Assembly (NCBI RefSeq): GCF_001858025.1
Contig: NZ_LZQD01000001.1
Span: 247,214 to 311,213 of the forward strand
Direction of reading: 5' to 3'
Length of the DNA stretch: 64,000 nucleotides
From: Trichormus sp. NMC-1
GTDB taxonomy: Bacteria; Cyanobacteriota; Cyanobacteriia; Cyanobacteriales; Nostocaceae
Below are positions 56,898-64,000 of the stretch, in pieces. A program made the translations under genes and the position numbers. A model generated the notes under the pieces. That model searched no databases, had not been told where the DNA came from, and worked only from the letters and a program-made list of their open reading frames with translations. Position 1 is the stretch's first letter. Each line of letters begins with the position of its first letter.

Positions 56898-59800
56898 TTA
56901 ACTAAACAAGAAATTACCACCAAACAGGTTGACATTCACGCTCGCACTATTAAAGCCAGATGTACCTGATAAAGTAGCTAATAACTGACCAGTGCCAAAA
57001 CCCGAATTACCAATTGTACCATCACCAATCCGTAAAATAGTATTACTACCTGATGTCACCACATCAAAATTAGCAATGCCTGTAAATTGGATTTTATCAC
57101 CACCAACACCACGCACAAACTGATAAATAGTATCTGCACCATCATTCAAAGCATACTTAACGATATCCACAGCACCATCATTTAAACCCAAATAGAGTTT
57201 ATCGTTACCAACACCACCCGTCAGAGTATCTGCACCTGCACCACCTGTTAGAGTATTAGCTGCGGCATTACCTATGAGCATATTATTGAGAGTATTCCCA
57301 GTAGCATTAATCGCAGCAGTACCTTGTAAAGTCAGATTTTCTACATTATTAGCTAAAGTGTAGGTTACAGTGCTGAAAACATTATCAGTTCCAGCATTAG
57401 CAGCTTCGGTAACGATGTCTCCGACATGATCAACATAGTAAGAATCGTTACCAGCACCACCAATCATGGTATCAGCACCAGCACCACCTGTTAGAGTATT
57501 AGCTGCGGCATTACCTGTGATTCTATTATTCAGCGCGTTACCAGTAGCATTAATCGCAGCAGTACCTTGTAAAGTCAGGTTTTCTACGTTATTGGCTAAG
57601 GTGTAAGTTACAGTACTCAACACAGTCTCAGTTCCAGCATTAGCAGCTTCAGTGATGATGTCTCCGATATTATCCACATAGTAGGTGTCATTACCCAAAC
57701 CACCAATCATGGTATCTGCACCCGTACCACCATTGAAGACGTTATTAGCACTGTTGCCTGTGAGGGTATTATTTAAAGTGTTACCAATACCATTAATCGC
57801 TGCTGTGCCGGTTAAGGTTAACTTTTCTAAGTTGGCTTTTAATGTCCAAGCGATAGAAGATTCAACAGTATCAATACCTTGATTTAAAACTTCGGCGATG
57901 ACATCTCCAGCATTATCTACCACATAAGTGTCATTGCCAATACCACCAACTAATAAATCTGCACCTGTTCCTCCGTTCAGGTAATCATTACCACTTCCAC
58001 CACCTAAATCATCATCTCCTGCACCACCTTTAATCCAATCGTTTGCAGCAGTACCGGAAAAGCTGACTGTACCTGCAAAGCTGCTTAAATCAAAGCGTTC
58101 AAAGCCGGTGATGGTTGTACCGGGGATGTTTAATTGATTGGTGGTGTTATTGGTATCAATGGAAATGATATCGGCTGTAGTTCCCCCGGTAATTATCAGG
58201 GTATCTGTGCCTGTACTGCCTTTGAGGGTGTCATTTTGTTGTAGGTTGGCAAAGGTGCTGGTAATGGTGTCGTTGCCACCTTGAGCGTCTATGATGTCTT
58301 GTTGGGGTGTGGTGGTGAAGTTTTCGTTAGCTGCTGTACCTGTGATGGTGTTGTTAGCAGTAAATTCACTGACATCAATAATCTTTAAACCACCAATACC
58401 ATCAGCAACATAAGCGTAGTTGCCTACCACTTGTACATCCCTAGCATAGTCACTAGTATCATAATTGCCCTTGAGGACGGGGTTTGTAGGATTGCTGATG
58501 TCGATGATTTGCAATCCTGAAACATCATCAGCAACATAAGCGTAGTTGCCTACTATTTGTACATCCCTAGCATAGCCAGAAGTATCATAACTGCCCTTGA
58601 GGATGGGGTTTGTGGGATTGCTAATATCGATGATTTGCAGTCCTGAATAAAAATCAGCAACATAAGCGTAGTTGCCTACTACTTGTACACCATTAGCATC
58701 GCCACTAGTATCATAACTGCCCTTGAAGATGGGCTTTATGGGATTGCTGATGTCGATAATTTGCAGTCCTGAATTACCATCAGCAACATAAGCGTAGTTG
58801 CCTACTATTTCTACACCAAAAGCAAAGCCGCTAGTATCATAACCGCCCTTGAAGATGGGGTTTATGGGATTGCTGATGTCGATAATTTCCAGTCCTTTAT
58901 CCCCGTCAGCAACATAAGCGTAGTTGCCTACTATTTCTACACCAAAAGCAAAGCCGCTAGTATCATAACCGCCCTTGAAGATGGGGTTTATGGGATTGCT
59001 GATGTCGATAATTTCCAGTCCTTTATCCCCGTCAGCAACATAAGCGTAGTTGCCTACTATTTGTACATCCCAAGCATAGTCATCATTAGTATCATAACTA
59101 CCCTTGAGGATGGGGTTAGTGGGATTGCTGATGTCGATGATTTGCAGTCCTGAATAATCAGCCACGTAAGCGTAGTTGCCTACTATTTGTACATCCCAAG
59201 CATAGTCATCATTAGTATCATAACTACCCTTGAGGATGGGGTTAGTGGGATTGCTGATGTCGATGATTTGCAGTCCTTTATCCCCGTCAGCAACATAAGC
59301 GTAGTTGCCTACTATTTGTACATCTCTAGCATAGCCACTAGTGTTATAATTGCCTTTGAGGATGGGGTTAGTGGGATTGCTGATGTCGATGATTTGCAGT
59401 CCTGAAACATCATCAGCCACATAAGCGTAGTTGCCTACTATTTGTACACCTGTAGCACCCCCACTAGTATCATAGCTGCCCTTGAGGATGGGGTTAGTGG
59501 GATTGCTGATGTCGATGATTTGCAGTCCTGAATAATTATCAGCCACATAAGCGTAGTTGCTTACTATTTGTACACCATAAGCAGAGCCACTGGTGTTATA
59601 ATTACCTTTGAGGATGGGGTTAGTCGGGTTGCTAATGTCGATGATTTGCAGTCCTGAATAATAATCAGCAACATAAGCGTAGTTGCCTACTACTTGTACA
59701 TCCAAAGCAACACCAGAAGTATCATAACTGCCCTTGAGGATGGGGTTAGTCGGGTTGCTAATGTCGATGATTTGCAGTCCTGAATAATAATCAGCAACAT

Positions 59801-60617
59801 AAGCGTAGTTGCCTACTACTTGTACACTCCTTCCAGAAGAAATATCATAATTACCCTTAAAAACTGGGTTGTTGGGGTTGCTAATATCAATAATCTCCAG
59901 CGTATCCCCCACCGCGTAGGCATAGTTACCCACGACCGTCACATCACTGGCACCACTTAAACGATCCCACACTCCAACTAACGTAGGTGCAAATACTCCT
60001 TGATAGGTGTTGAGGGTGTCTGCACGAAAAACAGAACCTAACCCCCTAACCCCCTTCCCTACAAGGGAATGGGGAATATTGAAACTCTTTGTTATCATCA
60101 CATCTGTTCCTGTTCCCTCTCCTTGTAGGAGAGGGTTAGGGAGAGGTAAGATTTGATTTGTAACGGGAATATTAACTTCTAATTCCCAATTTCCCCCTAA
60201 AGCTACATTTCCGGTTTTTGTTGCGGTTGCGCTAATGGTTGCGTTAGTAATCTCATGTAATTTTCTAATAAATTCTTCTCCAGCATCCCCCGCAGCGACG
60301 TTACAACCATAGAGTAAAATACTCTGGCTTTGCCAACGCTGCAATAAACCAGCATATTTACTGATGCTGTCTAAATTCAGTTGACTATTCCCTAAATACA
60401 AACATCCCGGAGAACCGTGGGAAACGATATGTACTGTGATAATTTGGCGATGTTGTTGTAAAAATTCGGTAATTTCCTCAATCCCGTCTCGATTTGGGGA
60501 AAGGATAAATGATTTTACTCCTTCCACAACTCCTATCTGTAGGGTTTGGTAGTCGGAAACGGAGGAATCAATAAAGACAACTGTAGTGGTTTGATTGATT
60601 AAAGAGTTGTTTAACAT
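56898..60617 (-). CDS. Large mosaic protein: DUF4347, LVIVD repeats and calcium-binding repeats
   Basis: About 1239 residues from ATG 60617; the frame extends 23 codons further up, but those are repeat DNA. Part 1 (about 1-155) is DUF4347, with HIVSHGSPG and LLYGCNVAAG whose His67 and Cys105 are arranged like a clan-CD cysteine peptidase. Part 2 (about 155-195) is read through an intergenic-type repeat. Part 3 (about 200-760) is 13 units of about 42 residues, VGNYAYVADxxxGLQIIDISNPxNP, the LVIVD pattern of beta-propellers. Part 4 (from about 770) has NDTYVVDNAGDVI-type haemolysin calcium-binding units. Without a signal peptide, export is probably through a type I secretion system. The target is unknown. 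Confidence 0.8.
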   Translation of the reverse strand: MLNNSLINQTTTVVFIDSSVSDYQTLQIGVVEGVKSFILSPNRDGIEEITEFLQQHRQIITVHIVSHGSPGCLYLGNSQLNLDSISKYAGLLQRWQSQSILLYGCNVAAGDAGEEFIRKLHEITNATISATATKTGNVALGGNWELEVNIPVTNQILPLPNPLLQGEGTGTDVMITKSFNIPHSLVGKGVRGLGSVFRADTLNTYQGVFAPTLVGVWDRLSGASDVTVVGNYAYAVGDTLEIIDISNPNNPVFKGNYDISSGRSVQVVGNYAYVADYYSGLQIIDISNPTNPILKGSYDTSGVALDVQVVGNYAYVADYYSGLQIIDISNPTNPILKGNYNTSGSAYGVQIVSNYAYVADNYSGLQIIDISNPTNPILKGSYDTSGGATGVQIVGNYAYVADDVSGLQIIDISNPTNPILKGNYNTSGYARDVQIVGNYAYVADGDKGLQIIDISNPTNPILKGSYDTNDDYAWDVQIVGNYAYVADYSGLQIIDISNPTNPILKGSYDTNDDYAWDVQIVGNYAYVADGDKGLEIIDISNPINPIFKGGYDTSGFAFGVEIVGNYAYVADGDKGLEIIDISNPINPIFKGGYDTSGFAFGVEIVGNYAYVADGNSGLQIIDISNPIKPIFKGSYDTSGDANGVQVVGNYAYVADFYSGLQIIDISNPTNPILKGSYDTSGYARDVQIVGNYAYVADDVSGLQIIDISNPTNPVLKGNYDTSDYARDVQVVGNYAYVADGIGGLKIIDVSEFTANNTITGTAANENFTTTPQQDIIDAQGGNDTITSTFANLQQNDTLKGSTGTDTLIITGGTTADIISIDTNNTTNQLNIPGTTITGFERFDLSSFAGTVSFSGTAANDWIKGGAGDDDLGGGSGNDYLNGGTGADLLVGGIGNDTYVVDNAGDVIAEVLNQGIDTVESSIAWTLKANLEKLTLTGTAAINGIGNTLNNTLTGNSANNVFNGGTGADTMIGGLGNDTYYVDNIGDIITEAANAGTETVLSTVTYTLANNVENLTLQGTAAINATGNALNNRITGNAAANTLTGGAGADTMIGGAGNDSYYVDHVGDIVTEAANAGTDNVFSTVTYTLANNVENLTLQGTAAINATGNTLNNMLIGNAAANTLTGGAGADTLTGGVGNDKLYLGLNDGAVDIVKYALNDGADTIYQFVRGVGGDKIQFTGIANFDVVTSGSNTILRIGDGTIGNSGFGTGQLLATLSGTSGFNSASVNVNLFGGNFLFS
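60035..60147. repeat. Intergenic-type repeat inside the DUF4347 gene
   Basis: The sequence CCTAACCCCCTTCCCTACAAGG at 60040-60064 and the complementary CTCTCCTTGTAGGAGAGGG at 60117-60136 belong to the GGAGAGGGTTAGG-type repeats otherwise seen between genes in this window, e.g. 32155-32220. Here they encode residues just after DUF4347 (PNPLLQGEG, LVGKGVRGLG) in frame. Confidence 0.6.
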
Positions 60618-61319
60618 AGTTTTTCGCTGTTTACCTGATAACAGAGTGTGATTTCCTGTTGCATCATGGATTGTAGGGTTTAGCATTGCTAAACCCCTAC
60701 CATTTCTAATACAGACAGGTTTAGATATAGTTATAATCGTAATGAATTTTATTTATAGATAGAACCGTAATCTTACTGGTATTATATATTGTTGTGATGA
60801 ATTTTTCATTCACAGATATGACTTTTATGAAGAATAGTCCTTTTAGAGATGATTTTTAAACGCAAAGACTCGCTGAGGTAAACGCAAAGTACGCAGAGTC
60901 TTTGTTCAAGTTTTTGCTCTGAATTTATCTAATACTGTAAAGTCCAGATATTAGACGTTTTTGGTATAACGGGAAATTGGGAAAAAGGTAATACATTTCT
61001 AATCTTCTAGGACTTACGCATTCACAAAAAATATTAACTATGTATTGCTGCAAAAGCCACATTTACCGTAGGGGTTTAGCAATGCTAAACCCCTACCCCA
61101 CGGTTGATTTATCGGCAAAAATAGAATTAGTTGCAGCCTGAAATAAGGTATTTTGGTGAAGGCATATCATGATTGATTTGTACAATGCGTAAGTACTATC
61201 TTCATCCTGCAAATCCTTAAATCCTGTCAATCCTGTATCCCTTACGGGAGGCGTATGGCTAACGCCACGCAAGCTAGAGCCATTTCAGACAACAAATAAT
61301 GCAGATCAAAGCTGCTGTA
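60618..61319. other. Non-coding spacer with a palindrome and an MITE-like element
   Basis: No gene. It holds the palindrome GGGTTTAGCATTGCTAAACCC at 60676-60696, AACGCAAAG-type units near 60865, and a 183-bp inverted-repeat element (61012-61194). The right end, 61200-61290, is an inverted relative of the repeat at 55996-56058 (ATCCTGTCAATCCTGTATCC). Confidence 0.55.
61012..61194. mobile_element. 183-bp MITE-like element with ACTTACGCATT ends
   Basis: An 11-bp perfect inverted repeat, ACTTACGCATT at 61012-61022 and AATGCGTAAGT at 61184-61194, frames a region whose centre is the palindrome GGGTTTAGCAATGCTAAACCC at 61072-61092. No transposase frame. The ends resemble those of short non-autonomous elements common in Nostocales. 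Confidence 0.5.
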
Positions 61320-62918
61320 TCAATTTGCGGGTACAGTCCACCAAGCTAAAGCATAGGGTTGACTGGCTTCATTTACTTGTTGCCGAAACTGCACCCGAAT
61401 TTTATAATTCCCAGTAGCAGGAACTGGGCAAAAAATATGTTCTGTACTATCAATTTCGCTAATTGATGAACAAATATTCCCAGAGTCTGAATTTTTTGCA
61501 TCAGCTTTTACTAAATAGAGATCAAGGTTATTTAATCCCCTATCTTGAAAATTTTCATCGATATCATACTGTTGATTATTATTTTTATCTTCTAATTCAA
61601 CTAATCGATCCCAATTTAAGGTAATAGCGACAAAACTATTCTGTTTTAAAGGTTTTGCTAACGCATATTCTTTAGACGAATTAGCATTAATTGTGCTATA
61701 ATTCCAACCAATGGCGGGGATAGATTCTGAAGATTGCCATTGACCAGAGCTAAACTGTTGATAAGCGCGAAAAGCATTTAAATGTCCTGCTCCCATTTGA
61801 GCATCTAAAGGAATTTTGGGATCTTTGTTAGCATCGGAAGCTAACCAATCTTGATTTTGTTTATCAATCAATGTCCGGGTCATTCCTAAGCGCAAACCAT
61901 CACCGTTATCTTGGATTTTGTCTGCGGAATTCATTAATACAGCCTTCATGACTTGATGATGCCGGGAATTAATGCTCCAATGAGGTTGTTTAGTTCGTAA
62001 CTGGCGGTCAGCAAATTCCTGTAATAAAGCCACAGTAGCTGTAACGTGAGGCGCTGCAAAACTTGTACCTGTAGATTTATTCAACTTGCCATCAGGATTA
62101 AGTAAAGGAATATTACTACCAGGTGCAACCAAACCTATAGCCGTGCGTCCATCAATATTAAACTCCTTCCCTACTAGACGACTAGCAAGTTCTGGGTTAT
62201 TACCCGCCAGATTAGAAACATCTACTTTATTGAAAATTCCATCTCTCCGGGATGAAAAAGCGACGTTGACTCCGTTAAAATTATCTGTAGGAATGGGAAT
62301 CCCGCCTTTGCCTTGATTGCCTGCGATCGCATACAGGACATCATGAACACGGCTAGACCAGTCAATACATAAAGTGAGTAAAGCTTTACCATCCAAAATA
62401 GCTTCTGGTCTGGGGTCACGGTTGAGAGGTTCGCCAAAACTGAAGTTAATAGCGCGAACATCCCCACCGTTTTGTAGTGCTATATGTTGCGCTGATAAAC
62501 ACTCTTCTGGTTGACCCATATTTTTGGTAGAACCGACAGCAGAAGAATATAATCGCGCTTCTGGAGCCACTCCCGGCCAGGCTTTATCCTTACTCACCAT
62601 CACAGCAGCAACATTGTAAGCGTGGGGGTCAACACCGCTATTTGACTTAGCTGGTGTATTACGTAAAAACACAGCCACTGGAGTTAAAGCCCGGTTTTTA
62701 GATACCGCTTTATCCCAGCCAAACATTCCTGGCCGCCCAATTTCAACTTGACCAATGGCAATTTTTCGACCAGCTAAATTGTAGGGAGATTGATGTAGTT
62801 TCAGGGCATCAATACCATTAATTCCCAAAGAACTACCAAATTTGATAGCAGCCAAGACCGGCAAACTCAAACAGGAAACACCCAATCCCCAAATTACCCA
62901 AGTTTGTTTTTTGTTCAT
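61320..62918 (-). CDS. Subtilase (S8 family) exported protease-like protein
   Basis: A 532-residue exported S8-type protein. An N-terminal signal or anchor (WVIWGLGVSCLSLPVLAAI, about 7-25) is followed by a subtilisin-like domain with catalytic Ser286 in GTSFAAPHV, the oxyanion Asn201 in AGNQG, and His99 in the DPHAYNVAAVM segment where HGTHVAG is normal. At the Asp position the sequence is IAIGQVEIG, so Asp may be replaced by Glu59. The C-terminal 130 residues are beta-rich, like P- or pre-peptidase domains. It is upstream of, and on the same strand as, the DUF4347 mosaic protein. Activity is uncertain because of the Asp and His-motif changes. Confidence 0.8.
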   Translation of the reverse strand: MNKKQTWVIWGLGVSCLSLPVLAAIKFGSSLGINGIDALKLHQSPYNLAGRKIAIGQVEIGRPGMFGWDKAVSKNRALTPVAVFLRNTPAKSNSGVDPHAYNVAAVMVSKDKAWPGVAPEARLYSSAVGSTKNMGQPEECLSAQHIALQNGGDVRAINFSFGEPLNRDPRPEAILDGKALLTLCIDWSSRVHDVLYAIAGNQGKGGIPIPTDNFNGVNVAFSSRRDGIFNKVDVSNLAGNNPELASRLVGKEFNIDGRTAIGLVAPGSNIPLLNPDGKLNKSTGTSFAAPHVTATVALLQEFADRQLRTKQPHWSINSRHHQVMKAVLMNSADKIQDNGDGLRLGMTRTLIDKQNQDWLASDANKDPKIPLDAQMGAGHLNAFRAYQQFSSGQWQSSESIPAIGWNYSTINANSSKEYALAKPLKQNSFVAITLNWDRLVELEDKNNNQQYDIDENFQDRGLNNLDLYLVKADAKNSDSGNICSSISEIDSTEHIFCPVPATGNYKIRVQFRQQVNEASQPYALAWWTVPAN

Positions 62919-63031
62919 AAGTAGTCAGTTGTCACTTGTTCCCCAATTAGTAATTGGCAATTACCAATTAGCAAAAAGTCCATATTTTGTTACAATGCTT
63001 ACAGACAAGGACGCTTAAAAACCCACCAGCC

Positions 63032-63739
63032 ATGAACCAAAACTCATCTCAAAAGCCTATAGTTATCGCTCCATCTATCCTATCAGCCGATTTTAGTCGG
63101 TTAGGTGACGACATTCGCGCCGTAGACAAAGCCGGAGCAGATTGGATTCACGTTGATGTAATGGATGGTCGTTTTGTCCCTAATATTACGATAGGTCCCC
63201 TGATTGTGGAGGCGATTCGTCCAGTTACAACCAAACCTCTGGATGTCCACTTGATGATTGTGGAACCAGAAAAGTATGTAGAAGGTTTTGCTAAGGCTGG
63301 TGCTGATATTATTTCCGTACACGCAGAACACAACGCTTCCCCTCACCTGCACCGCACCCTGGGACAAATCAGAGAACTTGGTAAGAAAGCTGGAGTTGTA
63401 CTCAATCCGGGTACACCTTTAGAGTTAATTGAATATGTCCTAGAATTGTGCGATTTAGTGCTAATTATGAGCGTTAACCCCGGTTTCGGTGGTCAAAGTT
63501 TCATTCCTAGCGTAGTTCCTAAAATCCGCAAGTTGCGTCAAATGTGCGATGAACGAGGTTTAGATCCTTGGATTGAAGTTGACGGGGGACTCAAGGCTAA
63601 TAATACTTGGCAAGTTTTGGAAGCAGGAGCTAATGCTATTGTAGCGGGTTCGGCTGTTTTCAACGCTCCTGATTATGCTGAGGCGATTACCAATATCCGT
63701 AACAGTAAGCGTCCGACTCCAGAATTAGCTGCTGTTTAA
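63032..63739 (+). CDS. rpe: Ribulose-phosphate 3-epimerase
   Basis: A 235-residue TIM-barrel enzyme that interconverts ribulose 5-phosphate and xylulose 5-phosphate in the Calvin cycle and pentose phosphate pathway. Hallmarks are [17 protein letters not shown], the metal/catalytic [39 protein letters not shown] and the WIEVDGGLK strand with the catalytic Asp. Length is normal with ATG 63032; the frame extends 15 codons upstream, but those are unlikely coding. Monocistronic, divergent from the subtilase. Confidence 0.96.
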   Translation: MNQNSSQKPIVIAPSILSADFSRLGDDIRAVDKAGADWIHVDVMDGRFVPNITIGPLIVEAIRPVTTKPLDVHLMIVEPEKYVEGFAKAGADIISVHAEHNASPHLHRTLGQIRELGKKAGVVLNPGTPLELIEYVLELCDLVLIMSVNPGFGGQSFIPSVVPKIRKLRQMCDERGLDPWIEVDGGLKANNTWQVLEAGANAIVAGSAVFNAPDYAEAITNIRNSKRPTPELAAV

Positions 63740-64000
63740 TTCACAGCAGAATTCAGGAGTCAGGAGTCAGGAGTCAGGAGGGGCGAACGGCCGTTCGCCC
63801 GTACAGGAGGAGGCAGTGCGTTGGGCGGGTTCCCCGACTTGTAGCAACTGCCGTCAACTGCCGTTCAGGAGTAAAACTGGCGAATGTGTCTAGGTTTCAA
63901 TTTTGATTCTGTACCTCATTGATCTGCAATCTGCTGTAGTTTCAATTAGATACAGTCACAAAAAAAGTAGGGTGATGAATATTTGGGCGGGTTCCCCGAC
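63740..64000. other. Repeat-filled spacer at the window end
   Basis: Contains AGGAGTC heptamers (63752-63779), a 20-bp perfect palindrome (63781-63800), GGGCGGGTTCCCCGAC-type units (63824-63840 and at the very end), and the inverted relative of 44166-44215. No gene begins here. Confidence 0.6.
63781..63800. repeat. 20-bp perfect palindrome GGGCGAACGG/CCGTTCGCCC
   Basis: Exactly self-complementary and lies 42 bp after rpe. It is a repeat-type palindrome rather than a clear terminator, since no T-run follows. Confidence 0.7.

Overview
The window is chromosomal DNA from a filamentous, probably heterocyst-forming cyanobacterium (order Nostocales). The evidence is frequent HIP1 octamers (GCGATCGC), 7-8 bp tandem repeats of the Nostocales type between genes, genes for chlorophyll, haem and bilin synthesis, a remnant of the XisH/XisI excision-controller genes, PEP-CTERM proteins, and a suf locus with a divergent sufR. 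I saw no rRNA, tRNA, CRISPR array, intact transposase gene or prophage. Most of the window is core metabolism set in repeat-rich spacers. Layout: 1-90 is the 5' end of metH, leaving the window. 0.5-2.7 kb holds a cell-wall amidase, a Uma2 protein and a decayed patch (xisH/xisI scar, PEP-CTERM tail). 3.1-9.1 kb holds eno, argC, ribBA and a CBS-domain site-2 protease. 9.2-11 kb holds a palindromic repeat element, gene fragments, a manganese catalase and a small membrane stress protein. 11.4-15.4 kb is a tetrapyrrole cluster, hemN and haem oxygenase divergent from acsF, which resembles the low-oxygen chlAII-ho2-hemN set. 15.6-21.7 kb holds a DUF29 protein, recN, a PEP-CTERM protein, an aminotransferase-V enzyme and Ap4A phosphorylase. 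22.1-25.6 kb is a two-gene sensory unit, a UrtA-like binding protein followed by a membrane histidine kinase. 25.8-31.2 kb holds a Rieske ferredoxin, a conserved small protein, an FHA protein, a copper P-type ATPase and two small membrane proteins. 32.5-35.7 kb holds a CPBP protease and a small uma2-imm1-antitoxin-broken toxin cluster. 35.8-42.2 kb is sufBCDS with divergent sufR and two matching SufR operators. 42.6-46.1 kb holds small membrane, YbjQ-type, TPR and peptidoglycan-binding proteins. 46.3-51.3 kb is an NAD biosynthesis cluster (pncB, nadD, nrtR-like regulator, nadE) interrupted by a frameshifted four-helix-bundle gene. 51.8-54.2 kb holds a 50-residue ORF with its own terminator, an LCP-family ligase and a membrane protein. 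54.4-56.6 kb holds an AI-2E family transporter and a small lipoprotein gene caught in a perfect 588-bp tandem duplication. 56.9-62.9 kb holds a large mosaic secreted protein (DUF4347, LVIVD repeats, calcium-binding repeats) and a subtilase. 63.0-63.7 kb is rpe. How the genes work together: hemN, haem oxygenase and acsF would supply haem, bilin and chlorophyll precursors, possibly when oxygen is low. sufBCDS assembles Fe-S clusters under SufR control. pncB, nadD and nadE form the route from nicotinate to NAD, with the Nudix-winged-helix protein as the likely regulator. Repeats have entered coding sequence at least twice, in sufD and in the DUF4347 gene. The least explained loci are the UrtA-like/kinase pair, the imm1-antitoxin cluster, the DUF4347-LVIVD protein and the 50-residue ORF.
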